Origin: Xenopus tropicalis
Lineage: Eukaryota; Chordata; Amphibia; Anura; Pipidae
DNA: 64,000 nucleotides
NCBI RefSeq assembly: GCF_000004195.4
Contig: NC_030686.2
Location: 45,061,961 to 45,125,960 of the forward strand
Reading direction: 5' to 3'
Under the pieces are notes generated by a model. That model saw only the letters and a list, made by a program, of their open reading frames with translations, made no database searches and was not told the DNA's origin. Positions 12,708 to 27,571 of the stretch are shown in pieces; positions within the stretch are counted from its first letter, which is position 1; every line of letters starts with the position of its first letter. The translations under genes and the position numbers were made by a program.

Positions 12708-13095
12708 TATCCATTCTCAGGGCCTCTTCAGCCTTACATATGCCCTTTGTATCTTTACTGATCTCTCCCCTAAGGGCTCTCTATGAACCTAAAACCATCC
12801 CATTCAGCCACCAGGGGAGCACTAACAGTGACACTGCTTATTTCCGCTTAGAAACCATCAGTAGCCGTAACTCTTTATACTATAAAGGCATCTAGTCACA
12901 TTTATTGGCAGGGTGAATACTTGTTAATCATTTACTCTTCTGTCTTTTATCCGCTTCTTCTTGTTACAACAGTCCGTGTGGGGCTTGAAGCGCTCAGTAA
13001 ATGTGACTCAGCACGGAGCTTTCCAATTTATTCCTGGCAAAAAGGCATCCGTGAGAGGCGCAACCTGCACTTTTAGTATCATGTAGAGACCAGTA

Positions 13096-13482
13096 TTCTG
13101 AGACAATTTGCAATTGGTCTTCATTTTTTTATTTTTGTAACTTTTTTAATTATTTCACTTTTTGTTTAGCAGCTCTCCAGATTGGAATTTCAGCAGCTAT
13201 CTGGTTGCTAGGGTCCAAATGACCTTAGCAGCCAGTGAGTGGTTATAATGAGAGACAGGAATATGAATAGGAGAGAACCTGAACGCAAAAATAGGTTAGA
13301 AAAAGTACCAATAACAATTAAATTGTAGCCTCACAGAGCAATAGTTTTTGGCTGCCGGGGTCAGCGACCCCGATTTGAAAACTGGAAAAAAGGCAGAAGA
13401 GGAGGGCAAATAATTCAAAAACTATAAAAAAATAAATAACGAAGATCAGTTGGCCATTCTTAAAGGTTAACCGCCCCTTTAA
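13096..13482. mobile_element. T2-like MITE, left-truncated
   Basis: The right end AACCGCCCCTTTAA carries the TTAAAGGGG-type terminus (reverse complement) characteristic of Xenopus T2 elements with TTAA targets. The interior shares TTTGCAATTGGTCTTCATTT, GACCCCGATTTGAAAACTGG and AATAATTCAAAAACTATAAA with the copies at 41459 and 58536. The left TTAAAGG end is absent. Non-coding. Confidence 0.75.
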
Positions 13483-13849
13483 AGACATTCCTGTAGGTGT
13501 GTATGGTCTGCCTATATATCTTCCTATTGTTTTATATCTACAACTGGCCTGTGGGCCACATGTGGCCCTGCAAAGAGTTTTTACTGCCCCCAGTCTGCTT
13601 ATTGGCTACATAGACACCATCATCATCATCTAAATAGAATCTGGTCCATAACACTATGGGGCAGATTAATACATAATAGAGCTTAATACATACAAACTCA
13701 CCCACGTTCTATTCATTCCTATGGGATTTATAGAAGTGTATTTATCAATAAATGAAATCTGTCCAAATTGATAATATTTCTATATGTTCAATTTTACAGT
13801 AACCTGCTACACAGAATGCTACCAATCCTGGCAATGCCATTCTATTACT

Positions 13850-14055
13850 TGATTCACTGTAGTAATAAAACATTGCCTTCTAATTGATTATATTAATCCA
13901 GCATCAATCCTTGTGGATGTCAAAACAATTTTACGACTGTAGACTTTAAATAGGTTTCAGAGGCACAGTGTCCCAAAATATGGAAAGATCCATTGTGCGG
14001 AAACCACTAAATCATTAGCTTTCTGAATAATAAATCCCATGTACATTTGTATTTA
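13850..14055 (+). mobile_element. Old, diverged copy of the TACAGGTAT-ended MITE
   Basis: Segments in the expected order recall the family at lower identity: AGTAATAAAACATTGCCTTC, ATTAATCCAGCATCAATCCT and TATGGAAAGATCCATTG. There is no 113-bp expansion, so this looks like an ancient insertion. The flanks (13483-13849 and 14056-14234) hold nothing I recognise. Confidence 0.5.
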
Positions 14056-14234
14056 GGAGGACTGAACTGTCCTACTTGGGGCATAATCTGCACGGAGGTC
14101 TAATATAAATGGACCTATGTAATGGGGACAGAGGAAGGCAAGTATTATCAGCTCTTTCACTTTATGCCCAAGCAATTTGCAGTTGGTAAGCACATAAAGT
14201 GGAGCATACAGGAGCAGCAGCCTTGCATAGCTTT

Positions 14235-14435
14235 AGGGTGAAGCCACACAAAGCTACTAGTAGCAGCTACTTGTTGTGGCTACTAAAATAGACAATGCTG
14301 ATCATTTACTGATAATTGTCTCTACATGTGTTTTAGCAGAGACAATTCTCAGTATTGTCTATGGCAGGGGATTTTCTGGCCTTTCGTAGCCGTGACAAGT
14401 AGCTGCTACTAAGTAGCTCCATGTGTCTTCGCCCT
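14235..14435. mobile_element. Foldback MITE of about 200 bp
   Basis: Ends are inverted: AGGGTGAAGCCACACAAAGC at the left and ATGTGTCTTCGCCCT at the right. The arms continue inward, with AGTAGCAGCTACTTG against CAAGTAGCTGCTACT and AGACAATGCTGATC against its approximate inverse, so nearly the whole element can fold. Non-coding. Confidence 0.75.
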
Positions 14436-15010
14436 ATGTACAACAGCTGGGGAGCCAGAGGAGGATAACTCCTCACAACAGAGGCAATATAATATTGGTT
14501 AAAGTGTAGGGGGAGCCGTGTTTAGGACTAACCCTTTTCCTCTACTCTGTAGGTAGATTTTACTTGCTACTGAGTTTCTCTGTGACTTGTTTTGGGCTAG
14601 TTTTCCCTTTAGTTGACCCATGCTTGCCAGTTCTCTTTATGCTGCCTGGTTTCACCATTCCTCTGACCTCAGTGTAGACTCCCTTTGCCCCATTGACCTG
14701 TATTCTGCTTGTCACCTCCTTTATTAAGGTCACGTAGACCGCTCTTCTTCCCTCCAATGGCAGATAGAGACATCAGTTGTACTGGGATTTCTCCCCCCTC
14801 TCTATTTACCTTGGAGATTTGCTAAATCAAGCTCAACAGAGCTGAAAACTCAAATAATTGAAATGCAGGGCAATGTGTAGGCATCCCTATCCATCTTAAG
14901 GAGGCCCTGGGGTATTCTTTAGCAGTTCTGCTCATATCATGTTTATAGGTTAATGTTACTTGGACAACTTTGCCAGAGCCAGAGCACTATATACTATTAC
15001 ACACATTACT
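14436..15010. other. Gene-free stretch
   Basis: No gene or repeat recognised; only chance short frames. Confidence 0.4.
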
Positions 15011-16430
15011 ATTACGGAGTATGTTCTTAGTAGTGGGTTTCTCCAGGTACTCCGGTTTCCTCCTACAGGCAGGTTAATTGGCTCCTTATAAAACCACCCC
15101 TGGTTTGTGTGAAAGGGGTTAGATTGTAAGCTCCACTGGGGCAGGGACTGATGGGAATGGGATAGGGACATTAGATTGTAAGCTCCACTGGGGCAGGGAC
15201 TGATGGGAATGGGATAGGGACCTTAGATTGTAAGTGCCACTGGGGCAGGGACAGATGGGAATGTGATAGGGACCTTACATTGTAAGCTCCACTGGGGCAG
15301 GGACTGATGGGAATGTGATAGGGACCTTAGATTGTAAGCTCACTGGGGCAGGGACTGATGGGAATGTGATAGGGACCTTATATTGTAAGCTCCACTGGGG
15401 CAGGGGCTGATGGGAATGTGATAGGGACCTTACATTGTAAGCTCCACTGGGGCAGGAACTGATGGGAATATGATAGGGACCTTAGACTCTAAGCTCACTG
15501 GGGCAGGGGCTGATGGGAATGTGATAGGGACCTTAGATTGTAAGCTCCACTGGGGCAGGGACTGATGGGAATGTGATAGGGACCTTAGATTGTAAGCTCA
15601 CTGGGGCAGGGACTGATGGGAATGTGATAGGGACCTTAGATTCTAAGCTCCACTGGGGCAGGGACTGATGGGAATGGGATAGGGACCTTAGATTGTAAGC
15701 TCACAGGGGCAGGGACTGATGGGAATGTGATAGGGTCCTTAGATTGTAAGCTCCACTGGGGCAGGGACTGATGGGAATGTGATAGGGGCCTTAGATTGTA
15801 AGCTCCACTGGGGCAGGGACTGATGGGAATGTGATAGGGGCCTTAGATTGTAAGCTCCACTGGGGCAGGGACTGATGGGAATGTGATAGGGACCTTAGAT
15901 TGTAAGCTCCACTGGGGCAGGGACTGATGGGAATGTGATAGGGGCCTTAGATTGTAAGCTCCACTGGGGCAGGGACTGATGGGAATGTGATAGGGGCCTT
16001 AGATTGTAAGCTCACTGGGGCAGGGACTGATGGGAATGGCATAGGGACCTTAGATTGTAAGCTCACTGGGGCAGGGACTGATAGGAATGTGATAGGGGCC
16101 TTAGATTGTAAGCTCCACTGGGGCAGGGACTGATGGGAATGTGATAGGGGCCTTAGATTGTAAGCTCCACTGGGGCAGGGACTGATGGGAATGGGATAGG
16201 GGCCTTAGATTGTAAGCTCCACTGGGGCAGGGACTGATGGGAATGGGATAGGGACCTTAGATTGTAAGCTCACTGGGGCAGGGGCTGATGGGAATGTGAT
16301 AGGAACCTTAGATTGTAAGCTCCACTGGGGCAGGGACTGATGGGAATGTGATAGGGACCTTAGATTGTAAGCTCACTGGGGCAGCGACTGATGGGAATGA
16401 TGTATAATCCCTGTAGAGCGAGCCACTACT
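15011..16430 (+). repeat. L2-like LINE 3' tail with an internal 52-bp satellite
   Basis: The left part (15040-15120) reads TACTCCGGTTTCCTCCTACA followed by CAGGCAGGTTAATTGGCT, a hallmark of vertebrate L2/CR1-type 3' ends. It leads into AGATTGTAAGCTCCACTGGG. That last segment is then repeated head-to-tail about 25 times (about 15120-16400) with a period of 50-52 bp. Variants include GCTCACTGG against GCTCCACTGG, and GGGACC against GGGGCC. After the last unit the LINE tail resumes (GTATAATCCCTGTAGAGC), so the array grew inside one insertion. Confidence 0.85.
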
Positions 16431-16544
16431 CCCCTCTATTCAAGTGCAAGAGACTATATAACGTTTAAAATGATCAAAGTACATATTTTCCCCCCAAACC
16501 ACCCAACTGAATATGACAGCAAATCAAGACAAGATCCAATGTAT

Positions 16545-17704
16545 TTTTTTTTTATACAAAAATGAATTTATTTGCGGAACACACACACTTGGAAGCTCAT
16601 ACAAGCGTGCTGTCGTTTTTATTCATCCGAAAAACAGTGGCCCACTTTTCAGTCACCCTTCTACCCCAATTGCAATTGCATAATAATGTTTGAACCATTC
16701 AGGCAGGAGATAAACAGAGTCATAAAATCTGCATTGTTGGCTGCCTTCTTTTCTGTTCAAACACAAGCATTCTCACACACTCTCATTCCCTTCCTCAGAT
16801 AGAAAAAAAACAAAAGAGAAAACTACTGGACACCTTTTTCTCCCAGTAGCTATTTCCCGACTCTCTTTGTTGCCAGGGCAGCGTCTATGGCAATGTGGAA
16901 GCCGACAGAAATTGGTTTTGAGAAAAAAATATACGTTGAATATTTGTTTTTATATATATATATATATATATATTTAAGGTATTATTACACCAAGCCTGTA
17001 CATCTTGATATCACTCTGTCTGATTTCTCAGTAACAAGGGATTAGGAATGAAAGACAGGCAATAGGAGGCTAAATAAAGTTAGATTTGTTGTGTCTGGTT
17101 AAAATTTCTAAAATAAAAAGAAATCACCCCCCAATAATAACAGTATTCCTAATGACATTAAACACATTAGGTTTAGGTATTTTCGTTTTTTTTTCGTTGT
17201 CTATCTGTTTTTTTTTTTCTCCCATTTCTACCGCTGTTATATAAAAAAAGATTAGAAGACAGATAACGGGCAACTCTTCGGCCTGTGGAAGAGAGAAAGA
17301 GAGAGGGAAGGGCACATTGCACATATTCCAGAAGTGATCATACATCAGACTCATCTGATATCACATTGTCTGTATTTCGCCCTACCCACAATACAGAGGT
17401 AACACCTAAGTTCGTTTTGAAAATACCTAGAAAAATAAGTACAAAAAGGTTCTTTATTTAAGTACTGTTCTTTTCATCATGGACAGAGGGAACGGGACAG
17501 TCTTCTGCCCAGCGTATCTGCTGCCCGACAGCTCAGGCCACTGGAGGAGCGTTCAGCGGGATAGACCCGATCTATTCCCAAACTGTGTAAACTCCAGAAT
17601 CGGTACCCTCTGCTCTGCAAAGGATTTCATAAATGTTCATAAAAGTTCTTAGTAAATATAAATTTATTTATATAAGTGTCTATCTGTGTCCCTGTATGGC
17701 AACA
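16545..17704 (-). other. foxj1: foxj1 3' untranslated region with two candidate poly(A) signals
   Basis: Downstream of the foxj1 stop codon the sequence is A/T-rich and non-repetitive apart from an (AT)n run near 16950. On the minus strand AATAAA occurs at 17453-17458 (short 3' UTR of about 0.27 kb) and at 16567-16572 (long 3' UTR of about 1.15 kb). Another AATAAA-like site lies near 17656. Which is used cannot be read from the sequence. Confidence 0.45.
16951..16973. repeat. (AT)n microsatellite
   Basis: An uninterrupted TA dinucleotide run of about 23 bases within the proposed foxj1 3' UTR; likely length-polymorphic. Confidence 0.9.
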
Positions 17705-20651
<2,947 letters not shown>

Positions 20652-20681
20652 TAATAAAGCCTGGTGATCCAAGAACTGCTC

Positions 20682-22181
20682 CTACAATGCAACCAGAGAA
20701 TGGTCTGTTAGAAACATGGTGTCATGGAAAGTGCTGATTGGGTTACTTATCCTAAAGCATGTCCCTCTTAAGGCCAAGGCACCCTAGGGTGCTGACGTAG
20801 CAAAACCTTACCCAGTGAGATGTCATTACCTCTGTGGGGGAACCCTAGCTCCTGGTCCCACCCTACGTCATTTTATTTGTAAGGTGATCTTAACTGCATA
20901 TTGTGTGCTAATGGTAGGCATTGCTGGGAATAGGATGGAAGCTAGGTAGGTATAACTGTTTTCAAACAAACATAACATTAAAAATTAAAACATTTTCAAA
21001 CAAAGTGAAAATAAAAACTTAGTATAAAATTAAATTTGCTTAAAAACTTATTATAGACCCTAAAACAGAGACATCCCAGACTAGAATTCCCAGGCTTTCC
21101 TGTGAGTGGGAGGCTAATTCCCGAAGGTGGGACGGAGGAGACATTCCAATAGTTAGTTATTCCTCCTTTCATGAGAAGCAAAAGATTAATATCTTCTAAA
21201 TTTCTCACCAGCATAAAGTCAAGGTTGGCTAGATAATTCCGCTGTGTTGGACCCCCACCGGGCCAACAATAAACAGTATGCATGGTTTATCCTTTAGCCC
21301 AAGAACAGCCGCTCACACACACAGCATGGGAATTTCTGTCTGGCTGCACCTGTCCTGGCCCAAAGCACATTCACCTTGGCCTATACAGGAGCATATGGAC
21401 CAGCAGTTATAGATATAGCACCCCTATAAAGCAATGCACCCCTTACTCACACTCAGCTCTTTCATTACTATGGGGCCAAATGATACTCTAGCTCTGCCAT
21501 TAGAATAAAGATGGTGTTTGCCGTTTCTTATACAGTGCCAATGAGCCAATGGGCAGAGCTTTGCAATATAGGAACTTATATTAACATACAAAGGGCACAG
21601 ATTGCAACAGTGGGGGCCCCACACACTATTTGTGATATATAGGTGGGGCCCCATAGCAGGGATGCCAAGTGGGCCCCCCATAGCAGCCCTGGTTCTTTGG
21701 AGAAACCAAGGGCAGAGCCGGTATAAGACATGGATCTGTGCAAGAGGAATAGAGGGGGGGGACTGGTCAGTGGGCCAGCTATTTAGGGTAGGCTTGATTA
21801 AAATGCACCTCACATTCCCCCCCATCACTCCCCTTCCAAAGTCACTGCGAAGTGGTGCCAAAGCCTGGGTGACGTGCAGACATTTTGTGCGCCCAGCCGT
21901 GCCAGCTATAAGAGCCCTTTCATAAGCTGGATGCCAGGTCATTGGGAAATATATGGCCGTCCCATCCAGCGGCAGCACAAAGTGTCAGCGTCCAGAACAC
22001 AAAAACCAACGCCCGAGCCCAAGAGCTTGCAATTTATCCCCAATTCTAGCAATCCATTAGTGTTCAGTTTTAGCAGAAGCAAACAAAAAACAAAGAAAAG
22101 CACTAGAAAAAGTAATTAAGAAACAATTTAAAGGTAATAAGAGAGAGTAGGGCATATACAGGTACAGCAGTCTGTATTTAC
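20682..22181 (-). other. foxj1: foxj1 intron 1 (in the 5' untranslated part)
   Basis: Bounded by the donor CTCAG|GTAAATACAG at 22181 and the acceptor GCATTGTAG at 20682. It holds no MITE that I recognise. A 184-residue open frame (21424-21978, minus) has no family likeness and is not called. Confidence 0.7.
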
Positions 22182-22275
22182 CTGAGGTACAGTGGGTCCC
22201 AATAGAGCAGAACTAGGCAGGAAGGTTCTGGAAGCAGCAGCAGCAGCAGCAGCGGCAGCAGAGGTGGTGGGGAGA
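22182..22275 (-). other. foxj1: foxj1 exon 1, 5' untranslated (end inferred)
   Basis: The lower edge is a strong donor, CTCAG|GTAAAT. The upper edge is set by a TATA-like TAAATAG at 22304-22310 (minus strand), which would start transcription near 22275; this is inference. The exon includes most of a GCT-type trinucleotide run (plus strand 22231-22262). The frame is open into the foxj1 coding sequence. Confidence 0.45.
22231..22262. repeat. (GCA)n / (TGC)n trinucleotide run
   Basis: The plus strand reads GAAGCAGCAGCAGCAGCAGC, then GGCAGCAG. On the minus strand, in the frame that continues into foxj1, it encodes nine alanines. It is probably length-polymorphic. Confidence 0.85.
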
Positions 22276-22303
22276 TGAGTTATTGCCCTGCCAGCTCTTT
22301 TCC

Positions 22304-22425
22304 TATTTACCCCCCTGACTCTGCTGCCAGGCATTAAGTACCAGAGGCTCTGAAAGGCTTCTCTGGGCACCATGACAACAGCCCGCCCCCATAAACAGCT
22401 TTGAGAACTCCTATTGGCTGAGACA
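22304..22425 (-). promoter_or_regulatory. foxj1: foxj1 promoter region
   Basis: Read on the minus strand, upstream to downstream: a CCAAT box (CAGCCAATAG, about 22411-22420), a forkhead-like TGTTTAT (22391-22397), a GC box GGGGGCGGGC (22381-22390), an X-box-like GTTGTCATGGTGCC (22367-22380, 10 of 14 positions of an ideal GTTGCCATGGCAAC) and TAAATAG (22304-22310). RFX factors bind X-boxes and act with FoxJ1 in ciliogenesis, so the X-box-like word is of interest, but its second half-site is poor. Function is inferred. Confidence 0.4.
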
Positions 22426-22439
22426 TCACCATGGAGCAC

Positions 22440-22806
22440 TCAGTCATCCACCCCTCTATTCCTGTGGCTGCTGTGAGTGCAGGTTGCAAGTCAGGCATTG
22501 TTTTGCATGAAATAAATAGTATTTGTGCATACACAGGGGGGCAGGAAGGTGCAAGGGGGGCTGGAATGTGCCTTTCACTCAACCAGGTGTCTGCTTTTCC
22601 TGCTACAACTTTGCAGCATTCAATAATGTTTTGTAATTGGGGAAACTTTTCGGGTTACTGACATATTATATAATCACTGACGTATAAGTTTCAAAGGGTC
22701 AAAATCACTGGATGGCAGGGAACAGTCCTTTCACTTTTATACCGGAGGGTGCACCACCTAGTTGCAGAGCTTGCAATTCATTTACTGCACTGGCAGAAAC
22801 TGATAT
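22440..22806. other. Upstream flank of foxj1
   Basis: Non-repetitive and without a gene. It may contain distal promoter sequence. Confidence 0.35.
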
Positions 22807-25090
22807 ATAGGTATAGGATCATAGACTCCATTTTAATCAAATCATTCAGAATTTTAAAACTGATTTCCTTTTTCTCTGTAGAAATAAAACAGTACCTTGT
22901 AATTGATCCCAACTAAGATATAATTACCCCTTATTGGGGGCAGAACAGTCCTATTGGGTTTATTTAATGGTTAAATGATTCCCTTTTCTCTGTAATAATA
23001 AAACAGTACCTGTAATTGATCCCAACTAAGATATAATTACCCCTTATTGGGGGCAGAACAGTCCTATTGGGTTTATTTAATGGTTAAATGATTCCCTTTC
23101 TCTGTAATAATAAAACAGGTACCTGTAGCTTGATCCCAACTAAGATATAATTACCCCTTATTGGGGCAGAACAGCCCTATTGGGTTTATTTAATGGTTAA
23201 ATGATTCCCTTTTCTCTGTAATAATAAAACAGTACCTGTACTTGATCCTCAACTAAGATATAATTACCCCTTATTGTGGGCAAATCAACCCTATTGGGTT
23301 ATTTAATGGTTAAAATGATTCCTTTTTCTCTGTAATAATAATACAGTACCTGTACTTGATCCCAACTAAGATATAATTACCCCTTATTGGGGGCAGAACA
23401 GCCCTATTGGGTTTATTTCATGGTTAAATGATTCCCTTTTCTCTGTAATAATAAAACAGTACCTGTACTTGATCCCAACTAAGATATAATTACCCCTTAT
23501 TGGGGGCAGAACAGCCCTATTGGGTTTATTTAATGGTTAAATGATTCCCTTTTCTCTGTAATAATAAAACAGTACCTGTACTTGATCCCAACTAAGATAT
23601 AATTACCCCTTATTGGGGCAGAACAGCCCTATTGGGTTTATTTAATGGTTAAATGATTCCCTTTTCTCTGTAATAATAAAACAGTACCTGTACTTGATCC
23701 CAACTAAGATATAATTACCCCTTATTGGGGCAGAACAGCCCTATTGGGTTTATTTAATGGTTAAATGATTCCCTTTTCTCTGTAATAATAAAACAGTACC
23801 TGTACTTGATCCCAACTAAGATATAATTACCCCTTATTGGGGGCAGAACAGCCCTATTGGGTTTATTTAATGGTTAAATGATTCCTTTTTCTCTGTAATA
23901 ATAAAACAGTACCTGTACTTGATCCCAACTAAGATATAATTACCCCTTATTGGGGGCAGAACAGCCCTATTGGGTTTATTTCATGGTTAAATGATTCCCT
24001 TTTCTCTGTAATAATAAAACAGTACCTGTACTTGATCCCAACTAAGATATAATTACCCCTTATTGGGGCAGAACAGCCCTATTGGGTTTATTTAATGGTT
24101 AAATGATTCCCTTTTCTCTGTAATAATAAAACAGTACCTGTACTTGATCCCAACTAAGATATAATTACCCCTTATTGGGGCAGAACAGCCCTATTGGGTT
24201 TATTTAATGGTTAAATGATTCCCCTTTTCTCTGTAATAATAAAACAGTACCTGTACTTGATCCCAACTAAGATATAATTACCCCTTATTGGGGGCAGAAC
24301 AGCCCTATTGGGTTTATTTAATGGTTAAATGATTCCCTTTTCTCTGTAATAATAAAACAGTACCTGTACTTGATCCCAACTAAGATATAATTACCCCTTA
24401 TTGGGCAGAACAGCCCTATTGGGTTTATTTCATGGTTAAATGATTCCCTTTTCTCTGTAATAATAAAACAGTACCTGTACTTGATCCCAACTAAGATATA
24501 ATTACCCCTTATTGGGGCAGAACAGCCCTATTGGGTTTATTTAATGGTTAAATGATTCCCTTTTCTCTGTAATAATAAAACAGTACCTGTACTTGATCCC
24601 AACTAAGATATAATTACCCCTTATTGGGCAGAACAGCCCTATTGGGTTTATTTCATGGTTAAATGATTCCCTTTTCTCTGTAATAATAAAACAGTACCTG
24701 TACTTGATCCCAACTAAGATATAATTACCCCTTATTGGGGCAGAACAGCCCTATTGGGTTTATTTAATGGTTAAATGATTCCCTTTTCTCTGTAATAATA
24801 AAACAGTACCTGTACTTGATCACAACTAAGATATAATTACCCCTTATTGGGGCAGAACAGCCCTATTGGGTTTATTTAATGGTTAAATGATTCCCTTTTC
24901 TCTGTAATAATAAAACAGTACCTGTACTTGATCCCAACTAAGATATAATTAATCCTTACTGGATGTAAAACAATCCTATTGGGTTTAATTAATGTTTTAT
25001 TGATTTTTTTGTAGACTTAAGGTATGGAGATCCAAACTACAGAAAGACCCTTGGTCCCGAGCATTCTGGATAACGGGTCCTATACCTGTA
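22807..25090 (+). mobile_element. TACAGGTAT-ended MITE with about 18 tandem 113-bp units
   Basis: A short left arm (TATAGGTATAGGATC, then CATAGACTCCATTTTAATCA) leads into a long array (22876-24955) and then the complete right arm ending GGGTCCTATACCTGTA. Units are 111-113 bp and differ mainly at two places: the G-run before CAGAACAG (3 to 5 G) and TTTAATGG against TTTCATGG. Left-most units are the most divergent and inner ones nearly identical, the usual pattern of unequal exchange. Non-coding. Confidence 0.9.
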
Positions 25091-27571
25091 TAAGTTTGTG
25101 CGTATGTAAGGGACCAAGCAAGAAAAGCAACGTTACCTAAACAGAGGTGGGGTATATATACAATACCAAAGTCCTCAGCGCTCTAGATGTGATGTAATGT
25201 CCAATCTTGTGTGAACCGTATATCAAATCATATGGGTATAAACGTGACTTTCCTGCAGCTCCGCTTAAGATCAACCCCTTGGGACCCAGTCAAAGGGGTT
25301 GATCTTAAGCGGAATTACCTAAACAGTGGCTGCTGTGGAATATAGAAGGAATGGGCAATCTTTGGTGAAACTACACCTCCCAGCATCATTAGCAAGTAGG
25401 ACTGTAGTTCTGAAACTGAAGTTATTAGGCCTCTTTATATTAATGCTCAGTGCACTGCCACCTATAAAGTGACCAATTAATGGCTGTATGTGTATGGCTA
25501 AATAAATATTCTTACATACATGTCACATATGGGTGTGATAGGCATTATTGGGAGAATGACAGGTGTGTACAACTATTCCTAGTATTGCAGACTTATTGAC
25601 TTATGGAGGATTATCCCTAGCATGTAAGCATGGCTCAGTTTTTGTTATATACATACAGGCACTAGGGTATGGTACTTATAGGGCATTTAGGCATATGGGT
25701 GGCCCCTTGGCAGTCACTGCTTTGGCAGAGCTGTATAGGTTTTAGTTGGATTCCCAACACCAACACTGTAGCATTGCAGACAATTGTTTTTTTTTATATT
25801 GAAAAAAAGTAGGAGGCAGATAATGTACCCCAATAAGACAGTTTGTGGCGTATGGGTCTCCATTCTGAATGTGTCATCCCCCCCTCCTTCTCTTGCTGAC
25901 AACTTTGGCCCCTCATCGCTATGGAAGAGCAAAGGACCCATTCACTGGGGTTTTTTCCCATACGCAAAAACTGGGATCTGAAAAGTTCCCCCAAAATGCC
26001 GTGTGAGAGAGGAGGAGGTGGAGATGGCTGGCAGGGTGCCACAAACTTGCCAGCCATTAGCATAACAAGAACTGTGGGCAGGTCACTCACTTAACCCATT
26101 CGCTGCTGTAGGCAGAACAGAGTTCAGGGGGCAGGAGGTGAGCTACCCCCCCCACAGCTGGCACTGGGTTATGGTCTAAACAATGCCAACTTTAATAGTA
26201 CAATGTGTCCAATATCAAATAGGAGCTATGGCCCTGTAGTTGTTTAACTATAACTCTCAGCACCACCCCAACAGCTGCAGAAACCTTTATTCAACAGTAA
26301 CCGAAGGGCCACACAATAATTTGGGCAACAGTCATATGAAGTGTTATTGTCTCCATCTTGCCCAACGGAATGCTGTTTTTTCTACATTCCTACTGTCACC
26401 CCAATTTGGCCTCCTTGAAGACAGCTTTGGGTACAGAGATGTATCCCACCACCCCAAATGTTACTGTTGCTCAGCATAGCTGTATGCGGGAAATAATAAT
26501 TTGACGGGATTACCCAGTAATCATGTATCTGAAGGCTGTCGGTGGGTGCTGGAAGTTCTAGTTGAACAACATCACCAGGGAAAAGGATGCCCACCTTATC
26601 TTGGTGCACTCATAGTAACTGACTGACACATACAGGGGCACCCATAGGGCAGCAAGCAGATACCTGCGGGACTAATGTTGGTGGGGTCTGGCAGACTTTC
26701 CCACCAAAAGATCCCCTGGTGCTAAAACAGACAAAAAGGGATATATTTGGGAAACATGATTTCAGCCTTATCTCCCGCTGAATCTGCTGCCTGTTCCCTC
26801 TCTCTCTCTCTGTACTGGAAACCCAGGCCATTAGCATCTTAAAAAGAGCCCTTGTATGTGTATTGCAGGCTTTATGCCCCCGGGGTGTACTGAACATCCC
26901 CGTCTCAGCCATCCCTGCTGCCTTTCCTTTGATCACCTGCAGGATTGGGATGGGACAGGTGTACAGCATTCACGGCCTCTATAGAGGCTCAGTGGCTCTA
27001 GGGAAAGCCCCATGTTCTCATACTCAGCACCTCTGTCTTTGGGCCTTTTATAAACAGACCAACTGCAGTAGCTTCCCATACCCATAGAATCATATGAATC
27101 CATTAGTTGTAACAGTATTCCTTATGATATTCTGAGATACCTGATAGCCGTAACATAGGAAGCCAGGAGCAGCTTTCAGGAAGTGAGTTATAAAATGATT
27201 ACTAATTCCACAAGAGTTGCTTTCTCATAAGGGCAAATTCACTGCTATCCCATTATACAAAGAGGGGCAGCGAATGGCTCTGAACAAGAGGCAATAAATT
27301 GTTAGGACAAAGGCACACACAAAAAGGCTCATTTCATACAGCGGTAGTGAGTATTCCAGCTGCAGCGCTGGGGTCACTGATCTCTTTTTTTTCTTTTTAT
27401 TACCATTTGTTTTTATAGCACCTGCATATATCCACTTTACATATATTATATATCATTCACATCAGTCCTTGCTCAGTGGGGCCTACAGTCTAACTTCCCC
27501 AACGCATTCTCTATGGTCACTGTTATCCCAAGCCAGTTTTCCCCTTTAAATTCTATAAAGCAGTGGAACAT
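25091..27571. other. Gene-free intergenic stretch
   Basis: No gene or bounded repeat apart from a 20-bp perfect hairpin at 25261-25312 (listed separately). The part from 26780 to 27420 is non-repetitive. Short open frames near 25790-26090 and 26610-27087 lack family signatures. Confidence 0.4.
25261..25312. repeat. Perfect 20-bp inverted repeat with a 12-base loop
   Basis: CCGCTTAAGATCAACCCCTT at 25261-25280 is exactly complementary in inverse to 25293-25312. The loop is GGGACCCAGTCA. It may be the remains of a foldback element or a hairpin-forming transcript. No T-run follows, so it is not a terminator. Confidence 0.85.

Noticed and set aside
21424..21978. 184-codon open frame on the minus strand
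   Set aside because: It lies in foxj1 intron 1, has no family resemblance and no flanking splice or start signals that make sense.
22334..22582. Minus-strand open frame upstream of foxj1 as a separate gene
   Set aside because: No protein likeness; the part below 22439 is better viewed as the open first exon of foxj1.
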